NCBI GenBank assembly: GCA_964569085.1
Contig: CAZMTA010000001.1
Span: forward strand, 62,001-126,000
Direction of reading: 5' to 3'
Length of the DNA: 64,000 nucleotides
From: JAJCZZ01 sp964569085
GTDB taxonomy: Bacteria > Gemmatimonadota > Gemmatimonadetes > Longimicrobiales > Gaopeijiaceae
The position numbers and the translations under genes were made by a program. This document shows positions 17,078 through 24,648 of this stretch, piece after piece. Each line of letters opens with the position of its first letter. The first letter of the stretch is position 1. The notes beneath the pieces were generated by a model. That model was not told the origin of the DNA and made no database searches. It saw only the letters and a list, made by a program, of their open reading frames with translations.

Positions 17078-20000
17078 ATGAAGCGATTCAAGTACTTGAC
17101 TCTCGCGGCGCTGGTGGCGTTCGCTGCGTGTGACGAGGGGGACGACGTAATCGTCGGCCCCGCCGTCACGGGCACGATCTCCGGCGTCGTGACGATCGAG
17201 GGTACGGCCGCTTCTGGTGTCACCGTGACTCTGTCGTCGGGCGCGAGCGCGACGACGGATGCCTCCGGCTCCTACTCCTTCACGGGCGTAGAGGCTGGGG
17301 CGTACACGGTGAGCATCAGCGGTCTTCCCTCGGACGCGACGTTCTCCTCCACCTCCAAGGCCGCGACGATCTCGTCGGCCGGCCAGGTGGTCACCGTCAA
17401 CTTCGACGGCTCCTTCGTCCGCACCTCGGCCATCCTCGGCTCGGTGTCCGCGGGCGGCTCGGGCCTCGAGGGCGTCACCGTCAGCCTCGGCGGCGGCGTC
17501 ACCACCACCACCGATGCCAACGGGCAGTACTCCTTCAGCGGTCTCCGCTCGGGGAGCTACACCGTGAGCATCAGCGGCTGGGACTCCAGCCAGTACACCT
17601 TCGCCGAGACGTCCAAGGACGTGACGGTGGGTGCTGGTGAGTCCAAGGCCGTGAGCTTCTCCGGTCAGCTCGTCACCACGGCGTCCATCTCGGGCTCGCT
17701 CTTCATCGACGAGAACGACAAGGACAACGCCTTCACGGCGTCCGCCGAGGACAAGCTCGCCGTGGCCGGTGTGCCGATCATCATCGAGGGTGGCGGCGTG
17801 GCCGTGTACGACACGGTCAACACCGACGCCAACGGTGACTTCGCGTTCACCGACCTCCCCGCCGGGACCTACCGCGTGGCCATCGACACCTCGGCCGCCG
17901 CGATCCCCGGTGCCGTCACGTTCGGCGGGACGTCCACCGAGACGCTCGTCACGGTGACCACGGGTTCGAACGCCGCCGTCTACTGGCCGTTCGACATCAT
18001 CATGCAGTGGATCCAGGTCGGTTCGTTCCTCGGAACGGACCTCGACGTGTCCGCGACCCCGGGCCCCATGGTCCGTCCGCTGGACAACATCGTCCTGGAC
18101 CTGTACGACACGTACGCCAACGCGGTGGCGGCCGGCGCCACGGGTCGCCTCGACCGTGACACCACCGAGGCCGACGGGTACGCGAACTTCAACTTCATGC
18201 GTACCGCCGACGACAGCCCGGCCGGTGGCCCCGACGCCATCGTGTTCGCGCGCATCGTCTCCACCACCTCGCCGAACCTGGTTCAGAACGGCGAGAGCGT
18301 GATCGAGATCCAGTACGCGACCAAGGACTCGCTCTTCACCGCGAAGGACGAGTTCGACTTCCTGCGCACGCAGGTCACGCTGAAGTGGGACGCCACCACG
18401 GGTGCGGGCATCCCGCTCCCGGGTTGGAACACCGCTCTGTACCGGAACGACACCGCGACCGCGGTGGCCTCCATCCAGGACGGCACGACCAACTCCAGCG
18501 GCATCGAGTACTTCACCGAGAGCACGGGCCCGGCCTCGCTGCCGGACACGTTCTACGTCCGTCTCTCCCAGGCCCAGGCTGCGGCCAACGGCCACGCATT
18601 CCGTCAGGATCCGGACGTCGATGAGGGCGAGCTCGGCACTTCCGCCGGCCGCTACATCAAGATCGTCCACGACGGGACGCAGCCCGACACGGTCATGCTC
18701 GGTACCGAGGTCATCACGTACCTCGACGCCGACATCCTCATCCGGGCCCACGACGAGCAGGACGACAGCACCGACGTGCCCGTCCTCACGCTGGGTGACC
18801 AGTTCGCCAACTCCGACAACATCGACTTCCAGATCTACCGCGTCGAAGACGACGGTAGCCTGACGTCGGTGCGCGGCCCGTACGCCTTCGGTAGCTCGGT
18901 CAGCAGCGGCCGTGCCTACGCTGGTATCCAGGGTCCGTCGGGTGTGGGTCTGCCCACGGGTGAGACCTACGAGATCCATGCGCGTTCGCGTGTGGCCAAC
19001 CAGGTCGTCCTGAACGACACCGTCGTCACCGTCAACCTCGACGGCGGCTACCAGGTCGACACGATCGCTCCGCTCGCCGGCAACGCCGGGTTCTCCACGT
19101 TCGCGTGGAAGTACAGCGACGGGACGATCAACGGAAACGTGCGGTCCCCGCTGCCCGCCGGCGTCAACGCCGATGGGCTCCGCGTGACCATTGCGGCGGA
19201 TCCGATGACGATCCAGCCCAACTTCGACGACACGACCCTCGTCGTGACCGGCGGCTCCTACAGCCTGTCCGGCCTGCGTGAGGGCATCTACAACGTGACG
19301 ATCGAGGACTCCGCGGGCGTCTGGGCCTTCTTCGACACGGTGGGCGTCACGGCCGGTACCACGGCCTTCGCCGACAACACCGACGAGCGTCTCGGAACGC
19401 GGGACGTCGAGGGTCCGTCCGACAACGACATCGTGAACTTCCAGCCGGACCGGATGGACACGAAGGTCGAGGGCGTGATCGTGAACGATCGCGACGCGGA
19501 TCAGACGACGATCGATCCGAACGAGGCTCTGCCTCTCGTCACGATCGAGCTCTACCGTGGCTCGATGACGGCTGCGAACCTGGTGGGGGTCGATACGACC
19601 GACGCCACCGGGACGTTCGCGTTCGACGGACTGCGCGAGGGCAACTTCATTGTCCACGCCATCCAGCCGTCCGGTGCGCTGGTGCTGTGGGCCAAGCTCG
19701 CAGACGGCAGCGTGCAGGACACGACGCGCGTCACGACGACCGCCGCCGCTCCGGTGGCTGGTCAGACGGCTGCCGAGTTCGACTCGCCCGGCGACATCCT
19801 GCCGCGGTGGGACTACGACAACTCGGTCATCGTGCCGACCGATCGCCCGCACATGACGTTCCTGTACAACAACGGGACGGCTACGGGTACGGTCGTCGAC
19901 GGTAGCGCCGACCCGGTCGAGGGTATGACCGTGTCGATCCGTCGCTGTGAGACCGCGCCGGCCGGAGCCAAGTCTCCGCCGCAGGCCGGTGGCACGTGCA

Positions 20001-20212
20001 CGACCTACGACGCCGGCTTCGCCACGGTCAACGTGGTGACCGACGCCAACGGGGACTTCACCTTCTCGAACCTGCTCGAGGGGAACTACGAGGTCCGGAT
20101 CCAGCCGACGACCAAGGCCGGGTTCACCAGCAGCAACCCCTCCACCGCTCTCTACCAGATCGTTGGTCTGGCGGACGTGGAGGACTTCTCCGGCAACTTC
20201 GTGGTCAACTAA
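17078..20212 (+). CDS. Large lipoprotein with carboxypeptidase-regulatory/SdrD-like repeats
   Basis: This is a secreted lipoprotein of 1044 residues. The signal peptide ends in FAAC with Cys18 as lipid acceptor, followed by an acidic CDEGDD. The body is built of prealbumin-like beta-sandwich repeats, recognisable by TDASGSYSFTGVEAGAYTV, TDANGQYSFSGLRSGSYTV, TDANGDFAFTDLPAGTYRV, DATGTFAFDGLREGNF and TDANGDFTFSNLLEGNYEV. These units occur in cell-surface and TonB-linked proteins and are usually structural or carbohydrate-contacting. No catalytic domain is visible, so the function is unknown. Codon choice differs from its neighbours, with many GGT, CGT and GCT codons and fewer C/G third positions, which fits high expression or a different origin. 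It stands alone between a sigma-54-like promoter and twin terminators. Confidence 0.8.
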   Translation: MKRFKYLTLAALVAFAACDEGDDVIVGPAVTGTISGVVTIEGTAASGVTVTLSSGASATTDASGSYSFTGVEAGAYTVSISGLPSDATFSSTSKAATISSAGQVVTVNFDGSFVRTSAILGSVSAGGSGLEGVTVSLGGGVTTTTDANGQYSFSGLRSGSYTVSISGWDSSQYTFAETSKDVTVGAGESKAVSFSGQLVTTASISGSLFIDENDKDNAFTASAEDKLAVAGVPIIIEGGGVAVYDTVNTDANGDFAFTDLPAGTYRVAIDTSAAAIPGAVTFGGTSTETLVTVTTGSNAAVYWPFDIIMQWIQVGSFLGTDLDVSATPGPMVRPLDNIVLDLYDTYANAVAAGATGRLDRDTTEADGYANFNFMRTADDSPAGGPDAIVFARIVSTTSPNLVQNGESVIEIQYATKDSLFTAKDEFDFLRTQVTLKWDATTGAGIPLPGWNTALYRNDTATAVASIQDGTTNSSGIEYFTESTGPASLPDTFYVRLSQAQAAANGHAFRQDPDVDEGELGTSAGRYIKIVHDGTQPDTVMLGTEVITYLDADILIRAHDEQDDSTDVPVLTLGDQFANSDNIDFQIYRVEDDGSLTSVRGPYAFGSSVSSGRAYAGIQGPSGVGLPTGETYEIHARSRVANQVVLNDTVVTVNLDGGYQVDTIAPLAGNAGFSTFAWKYSDGTINGNVRSPLPAGVNADGLRVTIAADPMTIQPNFDDTTLVVTGGSYSLSGLREGIYNVTIEDSAGVWAFFDTVGVTAGTTAFADNTDERLGTRDVEGPSDNDIVNFQPDRMDTKVEGVIVNDRDADQTTIDPNEALPLVTIELYRGSMTAANLVGVDTTDATGTFAFDGLREGNFIVHAIQPSGALVLWAKLADGSVQDTTRVTTTAAAPVAGQTAAEFDSPGDILPRWDYDNSVIVPTDRPHMTFLYNNGTATGTVVDGSADPVEGMTVSIRRCETAPAGAKSPPQAGGTCTTYDAGFATVNVVTDANGDFTFSNLLEGNYEVRIQPTTKAGFTSSNPSTALYQIVGLADVEDFSGNFVVN

Positions 20213-20253
20213 GCAGGAAGACCACAGCCGGTAAAAATCGCGCCTAGCGCGTG

Positions 20254-20293
20254 CGTCCCCGTCGGGCTTCGGCCCGGCGGGGGCGTTTTTTTT
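20254..20293 (+). terminator. Rho-independent terminator
   Basis: A 14-bp GC-rich stem (two G-U wobbles) closed by a TTCG tetraloop at 20268-20271 is followed by eight T residues. It lies about 40 bases after the lipoprotein stop. This is the strongest intrinsic terminator in the window. Confidence 0.92.
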
Positions 20294-20300
20294 ACGGGGG

Positions 20301-20328
20301 CCCCCGTCGAGCTCAGGCTCGGCGGGGG
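20301..20328. terminator. Second, related hairpin downstream of the terminator
   Basis: CCCCCGTCGAGC and GCTCGGCGGGGG form a 12-bp stem (one G-U wobble) around a TCAG loop. The stem is nearly the same as the first terminator's, including the trailing GCGTT, but only a short T tract follows. It looks like a duplicated copy of the terminator and may act as a back-up. Confidence 0.55.
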
Positions 20329-20366
20329 CGTTCCCTTTCGGGGAGGTTGGGCTAGCTTCTTCGTCG

Positions 20367-21305
20367 ATGACGAACCCGCGCACGGGGGCCTCCCGCCCCT
20401 TCGTCGAGCGCTACCGGGAGATCCGACCCCGGGGCGCCCCGGACCTCGCCCGACACCTGGCCCTGGACGTCCTGGGCACGTGGGCGGCGTTCCGCCGTGG
20501 AGTGGCGTCCCCGGGGTGGCCCCCCCGGGTCCACGTGCTCAACCTCCACTACGTCTTTCCCGACGAGGAGGAGAGCTTCCGCCGACTCCTCACCTGGCTC
20601 GGGGAGAGCGGCTTCCGCTTCCTGGGGTGGGACCAGGCCGTGGAGGAGGTGCGCAGCGGGGAGATCCCCGGCCCCGGCGTGGCCTTCACCTTCGACGACG
20701 GTCTGGCCACCGGGCTGCGGGCCGGGGAGATCCTGGCGGAGTTCGGGGCCCGGGCGTGCTACTTCCTGGTGACCTCCATGGTGGGGGAGCGGGACCCGGC
20801 GCGGATCGAGGCATTCTGCGCCGAGCGGATCCACATGCCCCCCACGGCCTTCCTGGGGTGGGACGAGGTGGCCCGGTTGCGGGAGATGGGCCACGCCGTG
20901 GGCAGCCACACCCACACCCACCCGGTCGTGGGGCGCCTGACGGGCGACGCGCTCCGGGCCGAGCTGGCCCGCTCCCGGGATGTGCTCCTCGAGCGGGTGG
21001 GGGAGGCGCGGCACTTCTCCTGGCCGTACGGGCGCTTCCACCACTTCTCCGCGGAGGCCGCCGGGGCCGTGTTCGACGCCGGCTTCGAGACCTGCGCCTC
21101 GGCCGAGCGGGGGGCCCATCCGCCGGGTCCGCCCCTGGAGCGGCGCGCCGTCTGCCTGCGGCGGGAGCACTACGTGGCCGACTGGCCGCTCCGCCACACG
21201 GCCTGGTTCCTGGACCGGGGTGCCCGTCGGGCCACCCAGGCGAGCCGGACGTGGCCCGAGACCTGGCCGGGGCAGGGCCCCTTCGGTCCGGAGGACGGGG
21301 GATGA
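20367..21305 (+). CDS. NodB-type polysaccharide deacetylase family protein
   Basis: This is a 312-residue carbohydrate esterase 4 family protein. The metal and catalytic motifs are present: TFDDG (motif 1, about residues 108-112), SHTHTHP (motif 2, the two metal histidines), and WPYGRF (motif 3). No signal peptide or membrane helix is seen, so it appears cytoplasmic. Enzymes of this family remove N-acetyl or N-formyl groups from sugars. Its start is 8 bases after TAGCTT, a possible -10, so the transcript may be nearly leaderless. Its last four bases overlap the formyltransferase gene, which suggests joint action on one N-acylated sugar. The substrate is unknown. Confidence 0.85.
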   Translation: MTNPRTGASRPFVERYREIRPRGAPDLARHLALDVLGTWAAFRRGVASPGWPPRVHVLNLHYVFPDEEESFRRLLTWLGESGFRFLGWDQAVEEVRSGEIPGPGVAFTFDDGLATGLRAGEILAEFGARACYFLVTSMVGERDPARIEAFCAERIHMPPTAFLGWDEVARLREMGHAVGSHTHTHPVVGRLTGDALRAELARSRDVLLERVGEARHFSWPYGRFHHFSAEAAGAVFDAGFETCASAERGAHPPGPPLERRAVCLRREHYVADWPLRHTAWFLDRGARRATQASRTWPETWPGQGPFGPEDGG

Positions 21306-22099
21306 GCGGGCTCCGGGTGGCGCTGGTCACGAGCCGGACCCACGGTCTGTCCTCCCTGGTGCTCCCCCTGCTCGCGGACGCCCCCGTGGAGGCGGTGGGC
21401 GTGGTCCGGGCGGGTCCGCCCCCCCGCCGGGGATCCACCCTGCGGCGGAAGGCCCGCAAGGCGCTGCGCATCGGCCCGCTGGGCGCGCTGAACGGCGTCC
21501 GCATGCGGCGGTGGTACGGCCACGACCTCCGGGAGGAGCTCGGCCTGCGCCCCCTGGAGGAGGTGGCCGCCGAGACCGGCGTGGGGGTGACCCGGGTGCC
21601 GTGGGTGGGGAGCGACGAGGCCCGGCGCGCGCTGGAGGAGCTGGCGTGCGACGTGGCCCTCTCCCTGGGGAACGGCTACATCCCGGCCCGCGTCTTCGAG
21701 GTGCCGCGCCTGGGCATGCTCAACGTGCACCACGAGCTCCTCCCCGAGTACCGGGGGGCCCAGAGCGTCCTCTGGCAGATCCACGACGGATCCCGCACCA
21801 GCGGCTTCACCGTCCACGCCATCGACCGGAGCATCGACACCGGGAAGATCCTCCTGCGGGAGGAGGTCCCCATCACGCTCCGGCCCACCCTGGGAGAGAC
21901 GGTCACGGCCACCGTGGCGGAGCTCTACCGGCGGAGCGCCCGGGGGCTGGTGGCGCTGCTGCCCGAGGTGGAGGCCCGGCTGGCCGTCGCGGACGAGCAG
22001 GGACCCGGCCGCTCCTTCACGACCCCGTCGTGGGGGGCCTTCCGCCGGATGGTCCGGAACCACCGGCGCATGTGGGAGGAGGAGCGGGGAGGCGCGTGA
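21302..22099 (+). CDS. Formyltransferase family protein
   Basis: This 265-residue protein belongs to the formyltetrahydrofolate-dependent transferase fold (Fmt, PurN, ArnA N-terminal domain). The diagnostic stretch is LGMLNVHHELLPEYRGAQS with the Asn-x-His catalytic pair, followed by GFTVHAIDRSIDTGKIL, the equivalent of the conserved Asp region. It lacks the C-terminal tRNA-binding domain of Fmt and differs from PurN, so a sugar-amine formyltransferase is more likely. It overlaps the deacetylase gene upstream by four bases (ATGA), and the pair is reminiscent of ArnA/ArnD. A 7-bp hairpin (GGGGCGG/CCGCCCC) lies in the 47-base convergent gap to add. Confidence 0.82.
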   Translation: MSGLRVALVTSRTHGLSSLVLPLLADAPVEAVGVVRAGPPPRRGSTLRRKARKALRIGPLGALNGVRMRRWYGHDLREELGLRPLEEVAAETGVGVTRVPWVGSDEARRALEELACDVALSLGNGYIPARVFEVPRLGMLNVHHELLPEYRGAQSVLWQIHDGSRTSGFTVHAIDRSIDTGKILLREEVPITLRPTLGETVTATVAELYRRSARGLVALLPEVEARLAVADEQGPGRSFTTPSWGAFRRMVRNHRRMWEEERGGA

Positions 22100-22146
22100 G
22101 GCCCCGGAGGGGCGGAGACCGCCCCCCGCTCCCGCCCCAGGCTCCG

Positions 22147-23181
22147 TCAGCCCAGCGCTTCGACCTCGTCGTCGAAGCGCGCCAGGAGGCGGGCGCGCTC
22201 GGCCTCCTCCGCGAAGGAGATCTCGAACCCCATCCGCGCCACCCGGACCAGCTCCTCGGGAGAGAAGCCGAGCTCGTCCCGGGCGTGGCGATACTCGTCC
22301 GTCAGCGTCACGCCCGACATGAGGCGGTTGTCGGTGCAGAGGGTGAGCTCCAGCCCGTCGTCCAGGTAGCGCCGGGCGGGGTGCGCCGCGTAGCTCGGGG
22401 CCACCCGGGTCTGGACGTTCGAGGTCAGACAGATCTCCAGCCCGATCCCGTCCCGCCGCACCCGCTCCTCCAGCGCCGGGTCCTCGTGGAGGCGGGTGGC
22501 GTGGCCCAGGCGGTCCGCCTCGGCCTCCTCGAGCGCCTGACGCACCGACGGAGCCCCGTAGCCCTCGCCGGCGTGCACGGTCACGGGCATCCCCGCCCGG
22601 TGAACCACGCGGAAGGCCTCCATGTGCTCCCGCACGGGGAAGCCCTTCTCGGCCCCGGCCAGGTCGAAGGCGAGGGCGCCCCGGTCCCGGAACGCCACCG
22701 CCAGCTCCGCCATCTCCACGGAGATGAGGGGGTCGAGGGTGCGCAGGCCGCAGACGAGCACCCCGGTGCGGACGTCGTGGTCCTCCTCGGCGTCCTGGAG
22801 GCCCTCCAGGACCGCGTCCATGACCTCCTCGGCCCCGAGCCCCCCCTCGGTGTTCAGCGCCGGGCAGAAGCGAACCTCGAGCCAGCGCACGTTCTCCCGG
22901 GCGTGGTCCTCCGCCAGCTCGTACGCGACGCGGCGCAGCGCCTCCGCGTCCTGCATCACCGCCAGCGTGAGCTCGAAGCGGGCGAGGTACTCCTCCAGGT
23001 TCCGGGCGTCGGAGACCCGCATGTAGTCCCCCAGCGCCTCGGGGTCCTCCTCGGGGAGGGACACGTCCCGCTCCCGGGCCAGCTCGGCCAGGGTGGCGGG
23101 GCGGAGGCTCCCGTCCAGGTGGACGTGGAGCTCGGCCTTGGGAAGGGCCCGGAGGAGATCGTCGTCGGCGCTCCTCAGCAC
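22147..23181 (-). CDS. add: Adenosine deaminase
   Basis: This is a 344-residue zinc-dependent deaminase converting adenosine (or a related purine) to inosine. The metal-binding HxH is in AELHVHLDGS, the third His in PVTVHAGEG with the catalytic Glu, the next in RLGHATRL, and the Asp in LCTDNRLMSG. Some adenine deaminases share these motifs, so the base specificity is not certain. The start is GTG 23181, placed so that the protein begins just before the HxH strand; this overlaps the purF stop by seven bases. It is the last gene of the minus-strand purine run and adds purine interconversion to it. Confidence 0.9.
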   Translation of the reverse strand: MLRSADDDLLRALPKAELHVHLDGSLRPATLAELARERDVSLPEEDPEALGDYMRVSDARNLEEYLARFELTLAVMQDAEALRRVAYELAEDHARENVRWLEVRFCPALNTEGGLGAEEVMDAVLEGLQDAEEDHDVRTGVLVCGLRTLDPLISVEMAELAVAFRDRGALAFDLAGAEKGFPVREHMEAFRVVHRAGMPVTVHAGEGYGAPSVRQALEEAEADRLGHATRLHEDPALEERVRRDGIGLEICLTSNVQTRVAPSYAAHPARRYLDDGLELTLCTDNRLMSGVTLTDEYRHARDELGFSPEELVRVARMGFEISFAEEAERARLLARFDDEVEALG

Positions 23182-24644
23182 CGTCCCGGGCCCTCCGGGG
23201 AGGCGAGCCCCTTCTCGACGTCCACGAGGGGGGCCGGGTAGTCGCCGCTGAAGCAGGCCGTGCAGTACGGCTTGCCGTCGGAGACGGCGTCCTGCATCCC
23301 CTCCAGGGAGAGGTAGCCCAGCGAGTCCACGCCGAGCTGCTCGGAGATCTCGTCCACCTCCAGGCGCGCCCCGATGAGCTCCCCCTTGGTGGGCATGTCG
23401 ATGCCGTAGAAGCAGGGGCTCTTCACCGGCGGGCTCCCGATGCGGAGATGGACCTCCGACGCGCCCGCCTGGCGGAGCATGCGCACCAGGCTCTTGCTGG
23501 TGGTGCCCCGCACCAGGGAGTCGTCGACCACCACGACCCGCTTCCCCTCCAGGACCTCGCGGACGGGGTTGTACTTCATGCGGGCGCCGAAGTCGCGGTC
23601 GGCCTGGGACGGCTGGATGAAGGTCCGGCCCACGTAGTGGTTCCGGAGCAGCCCGAGCTCGAACGGGATGCCGCTCTCCTCGGAGAAGCCCAGGGCGGCG
23701 GAGTTGGCGCTGTCGGGCACGGCGATGACGCAGTCGGCCTCGGCGGGGTGCTCCTGCGCCAGGCGGCGCCCGAAGGCCCGCCGGGCCCGGTCCACGCTCT
23801 TCCCCTCGATGCGGGAGTCGGGCCGGGCGAAGTAGACCAGCTCGAAGATGCAGGGTGCCACGTGGTCCACGGGCGGGAGCGAGCGGAGCGTCTCCACCCG
23901 GCCGCCCTGGATCTTGAGGACCTCGCCGGGGGCCAGGTCCCGCACGTACTCGGCGCCCAGGATGTCCAGGGCGCACGTCTCGCTGACCACCACGTGTCCG
24001 TCTCCCTTCTTCCCCAGCACCAGGGGCCGGAAGCCCCGGGGGTCGCGCACGGCGTAGATCACGTCGCCGATGGAGAGGACGATGGAGTACGCGCCCTCCA
24101 GGTGGGTGAGGGCGTCGTCCACCTGGGCGTCCACCGACTCGTGGCGGGATTTGGCGATGAGGTGGATCGGGATCTCCGAGTCGGAGGTGGTCCGGAAGAT
24201 CGCGCCCTCCTGGACCAGCCGGCTCCGCAGGTCGAGCTGGTTGGTGAGGTTCCCGTTGTGGGCCAGCGCCATGTCCCCCTGGGAGTACCGGGCGGTGATG
24301 GGCTGGACGTTCTCCAGCCCGCCGCCGCCGGCGGTGGAGTAGCGCACGTGCCCCACGGCCACGTCCCCGGGGAGGTTCTGGAGGGCCTGGGCGTCGAAGA
24401 CCTCGGAGACGAGCCCGATGCCCTTGTGGGCGCGGCCCACGCCGTTCTCCACGGCCACGATCCCGGCGGCCTCCTGCCCCCGGTGCTGGAGGGCGTAGAG
24501 GGCCAGGAAGGCCAGCTCGGCGGCGTTCTCCACCCCGCTGATGCCGACGACGCCGCACTCCTCGCGCGGGCGGTCGTCGAGCTCTTCCGGCCGCACGTCG
24601 GCTGCGGAGAGGACGGGGAGGGCGGGGGAGGGGGGCTGGGCCAT
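23175..24644 (-). CDS. purF: Amidophosphoribosyltransferase PurF
   Basis: This enzyme of 489 residues makes 5-phosphoribosylamine from PRPP and glutamine, the first step of purine synthesis. It has a 29-residue propeptide before the Ntn nucleophile C30 (EECGVVGI). It is of the Bacillus type with a [4Fe-4S] cluster: candidate ligands are the cysteines in VAPCIFELVYFARPDS, SPCFYGID and YCTACFSG. The PRPP loop is VVVVDDSLVRGTTS. The gene lies four bases downstream of purL and overlaps add. The propeptide and cluster suggest autoprocessing and oxygen sensitivity, as known in B. subtilis. Confidence 0.97.
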   Translation of the reverse strand: MAQPPSPALPVLSAADVRPEELDDRPREECGVVGISGVENAAELAFLALYALQHRGQEAAGIVAVENGVGRAHKGIGLVSEVFDAQALQNLPGDVAVGHVRYSTAGGGGLENVQPITARYSQGDMALAHNGNLTNQLDLRSRLVQEGAIFRTTSDSEIPIHLIAKSRHESVDAQVDDALTHLEGAYSIVLSIGDVIYAVRDPRGFRPLVLGKKGDGHVVVSETCALDILGAEYVRDLAPGEVLKIQGGRVETLRSLPPVDHVAPCIFELVYFARPDSRIEGKSVDRARRAFGRRLAQEHPAEADCVIAVPDSANSAALGFSEESGIPFELGLLRNHYVGRTFIQPSQADRDFGARMKYNPVREVLEGKRVVVVDDSLVRGTTSKSLVRMLRQAGASEVHLRIGSPPVKSPCFYGIDMPTKGELIGARLEVDEISEQLGVDSLGYLSLEGMQDAVSDGKPYCTACFSGDYPAPLVDVEKGLASPEGPGRC

Positions 24645-24648
24645 GGCG

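Noticed and set aside
17054..20383. A 1109-codon open frame on the minus strand opposite the repeat lipoprotein
   Set aside because: It is the mirror of the coding frame in GC-rich DNA. Its translation is Arg/Gly/His/Val-rich with no domain, and it runs through the terminator hairpins.
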